From assembly GCA_905250125.1 (NCBI GenBank), contig CAJNOL010000187.1:702-64701 (forward strand): a stretch of 64,000 nucleotides of DNA, written 5' to 3'. The position numbers were made by a program, and so were the translations under genes. Numbering within the stretch: the stretch's first letter is position 1; each line of letters opens with the position of its first letter. Below, piece after piece: positions 12,949 through 25,088 of this stretch. A model generated the notes under the pieces. It had not been told where the DNA came from. It saw nothing but the letters and a program-made list of their open reading frames with translations, and made no database searches. Source of the DNA: Rotaria sordida (taxonomy: Eukaryota; Rotifera; Eurotatoria; Philodinida; Philodinidae).

Positions 12949-14882
12949 TTATTGCAACGCACCCATACCCACTCTTCGACGGCGAACAAATTGTTTCATA
13001 TGTGCCCACAGACCTTCTATAGCATTACACTCACAGTGGAATCTTGGACAAAAAGTAATGGTAACGTTGTACTCGGCAACAAGCTTTTCCAACTTTGAAA
13101 CCTAAAAATACATTGGAAGCAACGAAGCAGAAAGTTGTGCTCAATAAGTAAACATAGAACTAAACGAAAAACATACATTCTGAAATGCGGAATGTTTGAC
13201 TAACAGTGTTTTCAATTCCGATAATTTAATTTTGTAAGGCAGGTTAATTTTTAATTCTTCAGCTAATAATAACAGTCCTTTTGATTTTCCTTTTTTCTCG
13301 CCTTCTGTAAATCTACACTGTAGAATTTGTTTATCACCATTATTATCTGTATATTCTATAACATCGACTGGACATCGTGTTCCTTCCTTCATTCCAAATT
13401 CACTTAAACTGTACTCACGCGTACTATGAGTGCGAGCATTGTCTATGATGATGTTAATTCTGTGATTCTGATAAGCTTTCTTGAAAGGAAGTAACTTAAA
13501 CAATCGAGTGAATTGTTCAATAATTGCAGAATTGTCGAAGTAGCCTTTAACACCAACTTGTAAAGAACCTGAAGCGGATCTTGGCACATAGTTAATATTA
13601 TTATCTTGCAACAGATCTGGATGCTTCTTTACTGCTTCTACCCATTCTTCTTCGGATAACTGGAAAAATGGACTATCAGGACGACATACCAGAAAATCAC
13701 TTAACATGACACTCCGTCCCTTGCTTTTGTTGTAAAACTTTATTGTTTCGTCCGAATACAATCACCTCTTTGATGCAGTCTCACCACTTCTGAAACACGT
13801 TTCATCATGAAGTAAATCGGTAAGCAAAGAAGAGCGAAATTATGATGTACAGGAAGGAAGATGATTAAAACAGTTTACTCACATAACAGAATAACTGGAT
13901 CTTGTTTTGGAAATATCCATTGAGAATTTATACCATCTGTAACTAAATAATAACTTTGTTTATTTTCTAAAAATGCTTGAACAAATTCTTTTCTATTTTC
14001 CACAGCATCTGGTCGTTCATGGCCAGACCAATATGATCTCTGTGTATTTTTATCAAATGTGAATCCATAACGACGTAAATCAAGACGACACATTCGTTCA
14101 CTGCGAACTAACTGATCACTTGTTTTTACCTGTGAAATAGAAAATAAAAACATATGACACGAGACGGAGAAGAAACACACATCCTCCGGATTTTAGACTG
14201 AACTTGAAAAACATTTTCAATAAGACTAGCTGCTTCTTCGTTTTTAAAGATTTTTTAAAAGCTAAGTTTGCTAAGAGTCTCTACGTCGAAAATCCAAGTC
14301 CACGCTACAAAGAGATAAATAAAGCTTCTGACCCGTCCTGTCAATTTGTAGTATTGTTGATCTAGATATTGAGCCATCTCCAACGAAGTAAAAGATGCAT
14401 CTTTTCGTTGATATCCTTGAATTGTAAATTATTTTATTTGATTTTCTAATTCTGGGAATATGTCGAAAAAACTATCAAAACGTTTTCGACCACGACACTC
14501 TTCATTGAATTCATCCAAATCATCAGCAATAAATGTTTCAGCCCATTTGTGTGCTGTACGACATGTTGTTCCACCAATTTGCTGAAGAAAATCATCTATA
14601 GTTCTCCATGAAATGCCAAAATATGTTAGTGTAAATAAATTAAAACTGACAATGAACGTTGAGAAGATTCATTTTTAATCATTTCAAATAGAGCACCGAT
14701 ATCTTCCAAATTAATTTTAGTCTTGAAACCAAAATCTTGCTCCTCTTTTGTTCCAATTTATTTAAATCGATTAACATAGATGCATCAAAATCATTTTCTT
14801 TTTTATCAACATGAGTATCAGATTTCCAACGTCTTCTTGCAGCCATGGTTGCCTGAGTTTTTCGTTTAGATGTGTTCACCAT
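12949..14882 (-). pseudogene. Decayed DDE transposase (IS630/Tc1-like catalytic motifs)
   Basis: Reading leftward from the ATG at 14882: a basic N-terminus (MVNTSKRKTQATMAARRRW); an inner segment GISWRTIDDFLQQIGG; ECRGRKRFD; an in-frame TAA at 14431-14429; YQRKDASFTSLEMAQYLDQQ; RSYWSGHERPDAVENRKEF; TQDPVIL-like KQDPVILL at 13875; HDETCFRSGE; an in-frame TGA at 13764-13762 where tryptophan is expected; SKGRSVMLSDFLVC; IIIDNARTHS; GTRCPVDVIEY; CPRFHCECNAIEGLW near 13010; and a stop at 12951-12949. HDE, DNARTH and NAIEGLW fit the three acidic catalytic positions of a DDE transposase. At least two stops and one lost splice acceptor make it non-functional. The C-terminus ends abruptly against the TGTGGG tract, short of what I expect for related proteins. 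Confidence 0.8.
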
Positions 14883-16100
14883 GACGAATTGTAAAATTCG
14901 AGAGTAAATATAGAGTAAAATCTAGAACACTCGAAAAGAAAGTACGTTTCGTTTCTAAAACCCGTCTCTTTCACTCTCTCCTCGATGCTTTTTGTTTAGT
15001 GCTAATATTCTTACAATTTGTTAATTGAACCAATAGGAGCTCTGTCTTGTGTCTCTGTACATGAGTTGCAATAAGAGTGATCTCACCCTATTACAGTCGA
15101 ATTGCTCCCTTTGAGACTTTAGTAATTGAACTACGTATCATCGAACCTCCTTAAAATCTCTCAAAACTATGTCTAATGAATTCCTCATACTTTTTTGCCT
15201 ATATGATGTCCAAAAGCTAAATTTTGAATGAAAATTTCTCTTGGAACTAAAAAAAGATCTGGCTGTTCTGAGGTATAGTAAAAGAAAATACTGTAGTTCA
15301 CAAACAAAAAGCAATTGAGAAACGAGCATGCATAACTTTTATCTAGAAGTTATGGTGAATCTAGCGATGCAAAAATATTGGCTCTAACATTGTTCTGGAG
15401 AGGGCTGAAAATTTTGGTACAGAAAAGATTGCATTTTTTCCATACTAAAATTGTTATTGATTTTGGTCCACTAAGAGTAAATTTCTATAATTAGAAAATA
15501 CGTTTCTTATATCAGTTTTAGTTGTAGTTTTACAAGAAAAAAAAATTAAGACTCTAGCTCTTATGGCTTAGGAATTACAAGGTCTTTTCCGGTAACATAG
15601 TGATTTTTTCGACTTCCCGATTTTGTCAGTTTTTTGAACCCAAAAAGAAACTTTTTCTGGACAAATCATACATATTCAGATTCAGCACATCAAACTACAT
15701 CTACATATGCAAAACAAAAATCGAAAAAATAAGAAGTGCTGAAATTTTGAATTTCTGGAACCTTACACCTATTTGAAATCAAATATTATATATTGTATCG
15801 ATCTTGATACATATTAAGACATTTTATTTCTATCAAAAGATATTTTATTCAATTACAAAAAAATTAAATGAATAACATGTGAACATTCATAAAGAAATAA
15901 TCAATTCAAAACAGTAATAGACACTTTAGACCTATAATATGAATAACATCGAGGTTCATAATAATGAATGAGAAACATTTTAATATTCTGCAGAAGCAAA
16001 CAAGCATATTTTATTTTTAGATTAATCATTTTTTAATCAACAAGAATATTGGCAATATCAATAATAAAGGAGAAAATTTCCACAAATTTTTCCTCATGAA
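14883..16100. other. Intergenic, no gene seen
   Basis: The left part could be the 5' flank of the decayed transposon. No terminal inverted repeat could be fixed with confidence. Nothing coding recognised. Confidence 0.35.
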
Positions 16101-16431
16101 TTACATTCTGTTTGAGATAAATTCATATTTTTGATCACCCCAAGTAATTTGTTTTGATTTCAATGTTTTTTCGAGGAGTAAACATTTTTTCTCTAGATCT
16201 AAACATTTTTGTTTTTCTTCTTTAAGCAGCTTTTCTTTTTCTTCAATAGTTTTTTCTTTTTCTTCAATGGTTTCTTGTTTTTGTTTTAGTAATTCTTCGT
16301 TTTCATCAGCTAATTGTTGTAAATCGACTATAATTTGATTTACATTTTTTGGTTGTACAACGACGATGTCATCCTAGAACAAATTAAATAACTAGAAATT
16401 TTTTAATATAATGACAAATTTTACCTACCAT
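16101..16431 (-). CDS. Small coiled-coil protein, start codon on its own exon
   Basis: Exon 1 appears to be just the ATG (16431-16429), followed at once by a GTAGGT donor. A 55-nt intron ends in TTCTAG, and exon 2 (16373-16101) opens with GAT GAC ATC. The product is 91 aa. It starts with a hydrophobic strand (DDIVVVQPKNVNQII), followed by a heptad-like E/K-rich helix containing repeats of ETIEEKEK, and a short tail ending in NRM. I do not recognise the family. The alternative is that exon 2 belongs to a longer gene with another upstream exon, or is a relic. Confidence 0.45.
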
Positions 16432-16809
16432 GATTAATTTACGAAAAAAAACAATTTCGATAATCATTCAAAAATGACGTATTGACTAGATATATGATAG
16501 ATAGTTTCCTTCGGGAATGGTGGGGGACGATGGTGGAGTCAAATCAGATGTTAATATTTATAAGGTGAGTAACGGTTCCAAGGCTGATAATTTTTTCAGT
16601 TGACCCTTTTTTAGAGTCAGTGCTCATCAATTATTGGCCATTATTATATTACCAGGAATTAACTAGTTGACTGATTGGCACAAACTACACTTTTTAATAC
16701 ATTCTTCCACAACTTATTTTGGTAATTGCACTTGTGTACCATCGGCAGATACGATTAAAAGTAACATCGGAGGAGTTGGTGCTGGTTTGCTTAAATGTAG
16801 TTCAGAGGA

Positions 16810-17045
16810 CATGGGTGTGGTTGTTATTGTGGATCTTATCTCTAATCACATCCACACCCACTCTCACTCACCCACTAGTGGCGGAGCCAGGGTGGGACTG
16901 GGGGGAAGCTCAGCCCCTCCCAGGAAAATTTTTAAACCATGTATTTTATTTGCTAACCGGGGCTCAAAGGTCCCTCAGAGGGGGTTGAGCCCCCCCCCAG
17001 CTCAAAATCCTGGCTCCGCCACTATCACCCACACCCACACCCTAA
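16810..17045 (-). repeat. Degenerate telomere-like tract, C-strand on plus, split by a MITE
   Basis: Before the MITE the plus strand reads CACATCCACACCCACTC then TCACTCACCCAC. After it, TCACCCACACCCACACCC. These are degenerate CCCACA repeats, the complement of TGTGGG. A short G-strand piece (GGGTGTGGTTG) lies just left at about 16814. The orientation is opposite to the 12.9-kb tract. Confidence 0.6.
16876..17024. mobile_element. hAT-like MITE, 149 bp, with 8-bp target duplication
   Basis: The terminal inverted repeats match perfectly over 16 bp: TAGTGGCGGAGCCAGG at 16876-16891 and its complement at 17009-17024. The flanks are identical 8-mers, TCACCCAC, at 16868-16875 and 17025-17032. An 8-bp duplication plus a TAGTGGCGGA-type end fits the hAT superfamily. 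The interior is GC-rich with C and G runs, unlike its surroundings. No coding capacity. One caution: the flanking 8-mer lies in a repetitive CCCACA tract. Confidence 0.85.
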
Positions 17046-18119
17046 TACAATACAACCTTCCACTAGATAGGAGAAAGTTCAATTGAACTATATCAAAATC
17101 TGAGAAAATCCGAAAGAGAGAGAAAGATGGAACGAAAAAGAAAAATCTAACTATAGAACGAACGAAAGAGAAAAAACCAACTAACAGAAGAACGAAAGAG
17201 AAGACACTAATAAATGAGAGAATAACAAGAAAAGACCAATTGAACGAAGTTCAATTAAGTTAGCGTCAACAGATGACACTATGTTGACGCTAACAGATAA
17301 ATCTTTGAAAATCTGATCATTTTCCAAAAAGCTATATATATGCTGAAAGAGGAAGCTTTGCTGCATCTTCTTGTGATAAAAACTCAACTTCGATATTTTC
17401 TTGAAAAATTCGATATTCTAAGGAGGGGGAGGGGGGGGGGCTTAAATCCTTAGTTTGATGGATGATATTGACGAACATAGTTCTTTCTTCATTCGACATC
17501 ATTATTATTCAACATAAACTTCATTAATGAATATTTCAGTCAGTTAAATTATTAATAGGACGTTTAATTTTTGTTGATTCTGACTTCATGATTCATTTGG
17601 TTGTATCATTACATTACTAGGATGGATGATTTGTACAGACTAGAGAAGCAAAACTGACTTGACATATTCGAATTGCACATCAATATAAAAATGATTTTGA
17701 CGTCATTTAATTATTAAATTTAATTTTAATAATGTATCTAACAATTAAAAAGAATCTTAAATTAATCAAATGTCAAATCTAAAAGAAGTTTTCTGTGGCG
17801 ATGCCACACTTTAGAGGAATGTATAGGTAGATGGCACTAGTCTTACAGGTCTTTTCCTCGAATTATCTCATAATCTAATAAAATCATAGAGAACTCAATT
17901 AAAAAAAAATACTTAGAAAAGGTTAACAAAATTTTACATTCGATAAAGAATACTTTTAATTCAAGTAGAAAATTTAGAAAAAAGCAATATCACCAATCAG
18001 AACATGAGTATGTATTGCTCTTCATATTATGAATATGATTCAGCAATATTAAAACAAAAAAAACAAACGGTGACAAATACAGAACAAAATTTTTTTCTTT
18101 CCATTGATTATAATTGAAG
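17046..18119. other. Intergenic, no gene seen
   Basis: Includes a purine-rich GAAAGAGA stretch (17110-17215) and a G-run near 17424-17439. The right end is the promoter side of the DD3-3-like gene. No coding sequence recognised. Confidence 0.4.
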
Positions 18120-21100
18120 ATGTCTTGTCGTCTATATCTAATATGTTATATGATTTTGATAACGATCAATTTAATTTTTACAGATATTTATTTACATAAT
18201 CCAAGGTATAACAATTCTTATAAATCTTATTCTAATATCTATGTACATGAATTTTCAGAGGTAGTAATAATCGACATAATGAACAGACTCGTGAACGAGC
18301 CAATCCCAAGTTGTAAGTTTTTATTTTTGAATATTCTCAAATAAATATATACATGTACCTTTTTTTTCAGAAGTTTTGATTCACAAAATAATAATCGAGG
18401 TGGATACAATGTTGGTGATAATGGAACCATGTATTATTATTCTAATTCGATATTGCCAATTCAATGGTAATAATAATGTTTTCATTTTCTAATCTTAAAA
18501 TTTCCTATAGGACAAATCAACATTCATGTAATGATGTTAATGCTGATTGTACAATTTTATTTCAATATACATGTAGTGATACACTTCGAGATGGAAAATC
18601 AACAGTGTATGTAATTTGTTTTTTTTAATTTCATATAAATATTTTAATTGTATTGATTTTCAAAAATAGAACAATACCTCTATCAGTTGATGGAGAAAAT
18701 AATTCAACATATCGATTAACAGAAGATTTAACATCATATTTAAATTGTGGTGTACGAAGTCGAAATAAAAATTTATTTACTGCTAATCAAGTAATAGAAA
18801 ACAAATCAACAATTATTTATTTCACCAATATAGGTTTTTTTTCTAATTAATAGCCTCTTCAGGGTAATTCATCAAATTATACACGACAGAATCCTGGTGG
18901 TACAAGATATGGTTATGAATGTCCTGAAGAACGTGATTATTATCCATATTGGCAACCAACTAATTGGATTGTAGGACAAATATTTTCTGAAATAAAAAGT
19001 TTTTTTTTTGTGTTTGTTTTAATTACTCTTTAATTCAATAGGATATCGCTATTTTAACAAATCGACAAGATTTATGTTCTTATTATCGTCAAAATAGTCA
19101 AAATGTTCAATCACGTTTTGCATGTACATTTGTAACAAAAGCTGATTTAATAAAAGCCCATGATCTTAAAATTATTTTACCCAATAATAAAGAAGCATGC
19201 GAAGTATATTTGTCACAAAATCATTTGTTTTTTTTTTGTTAATCTTATTTTAATTTTGATGATTATTTAGACATTTAATAATCCACTTTTAAATGGTATA
19301 AAACCTCGTTGGATTGAATTTCCAAGTCATAATCAACCACCGCCAGAATGTTATGCACCATCATATACAAGAGAAAATCATCTTGGTGATGTTTATGGTT
19401 CAGATATGCCCGTATTTAATTGGACATTACCAAATATAAGTGCAAAAAAATGTGTTTTACGTGTTCGGTAAGTTTTGATGTTTTTTTCACCAACTTTTAA
19501 TTTGATATTTTTTCTTGTTTTAGATATAATATATCAACTGGTGATTATGATGGGTGGAATACAAGTTCAACAAGTAATAATGGTAATCTTTATATAATGA
19601 AAGAGTAAGACTTAGATAAAGAAACTAACAGAATGAGATAAATAATTGGTTTATTTTTTGATTTATAAGATTTTTTCCAAATGAATCGATTGCTGAAAGA
19701 CGAGGTTATCGCTATCAAACAAATCCTGAAATTAAATTATTTGATAGTATAGATTTAACATTTCAACTTGCTATAAATACAGCACAATATGGACGAGTTT
19801 TTCAAGACAGGTTTTTAAGATTTTGTTTATAAAATATGAAATTTATTATAAATGATTTAGATCATTTATATTTGAAATTCGACAACGTCCATCTGAATAT
19901 CAAGATAAACCTATTTATAATCTGAATGTAAGAGGTAGACGTGGAAATATTGTTCAAGGTAAATTAAAAAAGAGAATAAATCAAAAATGATTGTACATAT
20001 ATTATGAAACTTTTTCTTTTAGTATATCCAGCTGTCGAATATGATTTTGTACCAAATCGATTAGAAATTCCACCGAATTCATATGTTCATATTCAGTATG
20101 TACTTTTTATCTGATATACAGTAGCTTTAAAAACTGATCATAGAGATTTAATTTCAACATTTTTTGCCGTAATCGTCACTTGTATAAAGAATCCAAATAA
20201 TGGCTTGAATGAAGAAAATTATTTTCAAGAAGGATTTGAGAAAAATAAAGTCTGCAGAGCATTTTCTGAGTTCAGGATATCTATAAAACCGCAAACCTAG
20301 TTTTTCAGCACTCGGAACCCGAAAATAAAAGCTTCTTTTGATCACACAAGGTGATAGAGTAACTAATTCTCTACAAAATGAGATGTCTCCGAGCTGTTCA
20401 CAACATTTTTCGACGGAACTATATCGATAATAAGAAATGTTCAAATATGGTTTTTTGTCCTCTTCTAAGGAAAAACTGGACAAAATGAATTTTTTGGGGC
20501 TTCTCTGAAAACATATGTAATTCAGTCAGAAAATGTCGTAGAAAACTCGGAAACATATCGTATTGTGTAATCAAATGAAGTTTTTATTCCCATATTCTAT
20601 GTGCTGAAAACCTATGTTTAAAGTTTTCTAGAGATCTTAGATTTTATTTCCTTTCAAACCTTGTTGAAAACAATTTTCTCTATCCAAGCTATTATTTAGA
20701 TTCTTTATGCAAGTTATCATTACGGAAAAAAGTCGAAATTAAATTTGTTTGATCAATTTCTGGAACCATTACGATACATAATATTGTATTTTTATTTAGA
20801 TGGATTGGTTCAAATACCACTCCACAGGGTGATGGACAAGGAAATCAACAAATTGATCGAAATAATTTATTACTTTTAACTAATAGAGTAAATATAATAA
20901 TTAAATTAATAAAACAAATCATTGTTATATTTCCTTTTTTCTTTCCTTAGATGGTTAATCCAAATTGGAATCAATTTGAATATTTAAATTCTACTGGTTT
21001 ATTAACTGCCAATATACCTGCATTATTAAATCAAACAAATTTTCTTAATTTATCTTTGAATGATCGTCGAAGATTAGCTGCTTCGGGACAAAGTAAAAAA

Positions 21101-22751
21101 ATTGAATTTTTTGTTTTTGTATTTCTGTTATTTAATGTATTCTTTAGATACTGATCCTTTATTATATAATGCTTCGGCATATTTTGATCTTGGAGCACGT
21201 TTAATATCTACTGAATCAGCTGGTGTTTATCATTATGTGTCAACTCGTAATAATGATTTTTCAAATCGAGATCAAAAAGGTCGAATTATTGTTCAACCAT
21301 TTCAATTTAAATATCAACTTATTGGACAAAATACTCATACAATGAAATTAGAGTAAAAAAAAATCTCAAGTCTTAATCTAATGAGTACATCAAAATAAAT
21401 GTCTATCTCAGTATTCTCGCTATATGATTCAAACTTGTTTAAAATCGAATATGAAATTTGGAAAGTTCCATTTGTCAAAAATTCTATTAAACAGCCATTT
21501 AAATCTGATATTCTTCTCAAGATGAATGCACAAAAAAAAGTTTAGTTCTGCTTTGATTTCTGAGACTGATTCAGTAGTTATTTCATTGAAATCGAGAGGA
21601 AACAATAAAGCCACCAGTCTTAAAGTTTTTAAGTTATACCTTTTGTGAAACACGATCTAAAAGTAGTGTAGAACTTGAACCTCGACGAACGCTGCTCATA
21701 TACGATCACAGACCGTATTTCAATAATGTCTCGTTATACTATATGAATTACTATCTGATTTCATTTCTAGAGGATTAAGTAAAAGGAGGATGAAGAAATG
21801 TGTCCAAAAATAGATAGAATGAAACAATTTCTCTGTGATTAACATCAACAACTACACTGTGTTTCACATTTTAATTCTGCAGAGATTGCGCTAACAGCTT
21901 TTAATATATTTTGAAATCAGCTGTTTTTGATCTTCTTACGGTTCTTTTCCTATGAATCTTTTCGATAAAAACCTCAAGTCTATACAATGAAGATTGAGCC
22001 AGATACTAAATGAATACATAGAAAAACATTTATTTCGATATATCCGTTATTTTTTCTTAAGAAAACTTTTTTGATAAAAAAAAACTTTTATTTAGAAATG
22101 CTATTTTAACGTTTCCAGCGAACTGTGTTAATAAAACAATATCAGTAAAATTTTCTCAATTTTCTCGTGATCAACTTTCCAAAATTCTTCCAAAAAATGG
22201 ACAAAATATAGTTGTATGTAGAAAACAATTTTTTTTTGTTTTTTTTTTCAAATTTTGTTCCTTTTCAAATGTTCTTTTATAGGCTAAAGAAACACTTTTT
22301 GATAATGTCTATGTTATTGAACCACATGAACATCGATTTTCTTCTAATATTGAATTTGAAATTCCATTAAAAGAATTTAATGACAATGAAAAAAATATTG
22401 ATGTTCTTCAATTTGAACCTCGAAATGGTGTCTATTTAAAATTACCCACTACATTTGATACAAACAATCGTATGCTTAAATTTCGATCAGATACAGCTGG
22501 TGTATTTGTATTTGTTGAAAGATCATCAAGTGTAAGTTTATTTAATAAATATTTTTTAATTATTGAAATTATCTTTTGTTTATTTTAAATTTATTTAGCC
22601 AATATGGATTGCTGGTGTAGTTATACCTATTGTATTAATAATTATTATTGTTATTTCAACAATAGTTTATTTTAAATTTAGTCCAAATAGGTATACAGAA
22701 GTTAAAGATGAATTATCAAAAACAAAACGATCATTTTTCTCACGTGTTTAA
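18120..22751 (+). CDS. DD3-3 family secreted/membrane protein
   Basis: Eighteen exons join in frame (2268 nt, 755 aa): 18120-18205, 18259-18312, 18371-18466, 18511-18606, 18670-18790, 18863-18970, 19042-19203, 19271-19467, 19524-19604, 19670-19810, 19861-19958, 20023-20095, 20800-20887, 20951-21092, 21148-21352, 22096-22213, 22283-22531, 22599-22751. A signal peptide (residues 1 to about 24) is followed by [45 protein letters not shown] and CTILFQYTC, the start pattern of the DD3-3 proteins known from Dictyostelium and many invertebrates. A single transmembrane helix (about 707-730) and a short basic tail close the protein, so the bulk is extracellular. Molecular function is unknown. Two long introns (20096-20799 and 21353-22095) contrast with the usual 50-70 nt; the first holds a foldback element. 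Confidence 0.88.
20124..20769. repeat. Foldback element inside intron 12 of the DD3-3-like gene
   Basis: Arms of about 240 bp or more: the left arm has TTTAATTTCAAC, CATTTTTTGCCGTAAT, TATAAAGAATCCAAATAAT and GTTTTTCAGCAC. The complementary right arm gives TTTAATTTCGAC, TTTTTTCCGTAAT, CATAAAGAATCTAAATAAT and GTTTTCAGCAC. It lies wholly within the 704-nt intron and accounts for most of it. Confidence 0.75.
21353..22095. other. Long intron 15 of the DD3-3-like gene
   Basis: A 743-nt intron in a gene whose other introns are mostly under 90 nt. It presumably carries an old insertion, but I could not align inverted arms or find coding sequence. Confidence 0.4.
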
Positions 22752-22965
22752 TCTTAATAATGTATATTAACTAACGAATCTTTTTTTTTTATGAATAATT
22801 ATATATATATATTTTTTTCTAAGTTCTATTATTAATACGATTAATAAATTTATATCTATGTTATGTAATAATTCGATAAAGAAAAAGAAAATCTAATTAA
22901 ACTGTTCAATGAGAATAACAAAAGGAGAAATGTAAGAAGATTTTTTTCAAATAAAAAAGACCTTT
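22752..22965. other. 3' flank of the DD3-3-like gene
   Basis: Contains ATATATATATAT and an AATAAA-like run. Nothing else recognised. Confidence 0.3.
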
Positions 22966-23172
22966 TCTGCGCAGCGTCTTTGAGACTGAAATGTGAAACT
23001 CACATGCGTTGTTTAGCTTCGTTATACTAATACAAATTATGTGAAGTAAAAAACTCTCTAGGCGACTATAGAAGTTTTCCCAAGGTAATTGATCACCAGA
23101 GAAATGATCTGTCTTATTTATTTCTACATTTCCAAAAGAATTTTTTTTAATTGGCGCTCTATGTTTTGTTTG
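22966..23172 (+). repeat. Dispersed 210-nt repeat with tandem hairpins, copy 1
   Basis: Shared with 31769-31983 in the same orientation. Conserved blocks are GCAGC-x-CTTTG followed by CTGAAATGTG-x-AACTCACAT, a variable stretch of roughly 110 nt, then TTATTTATTTCTACATTT, AAAA-x-AGAA, a T-run and GCGCTCTAT. The block ATGTG-loop-CACAT can pair, and so can the segment just before it (CAG..TC-TTT-GA..CTG). Both copies lie downstream of plus-strand genes. It could be a short interspersed element or a structured RNA. Confidence 0.5.
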
Positions 23173-25088
23173 CCTTGCTGATATTCTCTCGTTACTTGTC
23201 GTTTGAATATTCTGTTTTTCTTAATTTAACATTATTATTATTCTAAACATTCATGTAATTGGTAGATAAGCCTATTGTACATAACTATGATATTTACAGC
23301 ACGTCTCAGCACCCTATGATATATTTCGATAAGCTCAGAAACAATGATATTGATATGACGACTATAGCAAATCGGTGTATCACTATCCATCATCCTTGAC
23401 ATCTTGAATATAAATTTTTATCTGCGTAAAATTAAAAACACTGTATTATTTAGAACATTCACAAACGTATTCCAGGTACTCAAATTTCGAGGAAGGTCTT
23501 GGAATGTTCTACAACGGTCTAAATCTTATTGTTAAATGCCATTCAGCGCCTTTTCCCATTGTCTAGGAACTCTAGAAAAGGAGCTTGAAGCTTGTTATTC
23601 TCAGTTGTTTTGAAAGCGTACCCAATTACCGTCAGTCTCACCCTCGCTTGATAATGAAAACATACTCATTAGTCTCTGATCTTAGACTCCGATTGCTAAA
23701 GCCTAGGAATGAATGGTCACAAAAAAGTATAACCTAATATTTTCTATATAGTTATCAAATACTGGATAATTATGCATTTTTTCTTTGTATTATTTTCTTA
23801 GAGCAAAATATAAAACAAAATATTTCGACTAGTATAATTCGATTGGATGTTTCTACTATTTAAAAAAGAAAATAGCCGCTTCAGCTAATGTACACTATTC
23901 ATGTATGAATTGTATTGTCAAGAGAAAAACTAAAGGTTCAAAGTTTTGCAGAAATCTTACTGACGCTTATAAGTAACTGATAAAAATATGTCATCAGTAG
24001 TCTTTTGACTTGAAATTTTTTTCGATAGAAAATTAGTACTCGAGAAAATGAAAAAAATGCTTAAAGACGGATGTTATCTGGATGTCGTATACGCAAAATT
24101 TTGAATGAGTTAATAAATCATTCAATAGTCAACAGGATCATGTATTATAATTGAATTGCGTTTCAAACATTTCAATGTAATCGAACGCATAAAATTTTTT
24201 CGATGACAAGTTTCTCATGATATGGCATTTTTAATGATCATCGCATGTACTTTATCACAGTTCTAGTGTCTTGATTGTTTTCGTCGTATGCTCTAGCTGC
24301 ACGTATATAGTCTTTCTGATAATTGAAATATTGATAATAAAAGAAATGAAAATAATCCGAATAGAAAAGATGATACATAGATGGAATAGATATTCACAGA
24401 TTGAATTCTTAAGAGAACCTTCATGAGAACACCTAACATTACTCAAGTAAAAGAGACCTTCTTCAAAATTTAAACGTTTGAGTATTTATATGCATTCGAA
24501 AGATTATCATCTGAAATCATCCGACCTACATCTTTCTATAATAAATGTAGTCCATATTGACTTTTCAGTACAACTGACCTACTCTCAAGAAAATAGTCTT
24601 AATTCATCTCATAAGTGTCTATCATAATTAAACTTCAAAAAGTCGAAGAATGATTTTTGTGCAATATGCCAAAAGATAGAGGTATCAACAGCTAAAAGAA
24701 AATAGCTATGATGTTTTAAATAACTCATTTTTTTTTCAACTTTTGAGACTTTGTCTGTTGGTGTATTGCATGAAAAAATTGTCTGACTTGTCGAAGTATA
24801 AGCCTAATGAGCATTTATAGAACAATTGTAGGATGTGAGTGTGCGGTATGAATGTCTTGTTTTTATTCATACCCAGAGCTGGAGTCGGAACTGCAGGAAT
24901 GAAAATTTTCTGAGTGAACAATTCTGACTCTATAGGGCTCTAATATGGGTGTATATAATCATAATGCTGTTGTTATTAATTGAATACAAAAATTTTCCAT
25001 CTAATGAGAGTATATTTTATCAAAAATGTATCATTCTCTTATACGAGTAATAGTCTCAAAGCTTGTTAATTTAACACAATGTACATGA
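23173..25088. other. Intergenic, no gene seen
   Basis: About 1.9 kb of AT-rich sequence without a coding-like frame, RNA gene or clear inverted repeat. Confidence 0.4.

Noticed and set aside
12910..13098. 62-codon plus-strand frame starting with alternating W and V
   Set aside because: It is the TGTGGG tract followed by the antisense of the transposase.
12947..15076. Exact 12-bp inverted repeat TCTTATTGCAAC (12947-12958 and 15065-15076) as the terminal repeats of the transposase element
   Set aside because: The left copy overlaps the last codons and the stop of the transposase frame, and no target duplication flanks the pair. It could be coincidence in AT-rich DNA.
16667..17086. Open frames of 139 and 89 codons on the plus strand
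   Set aside because: They cross the MITE and the telomere-like repeats, and the translation is a repeat artefact.
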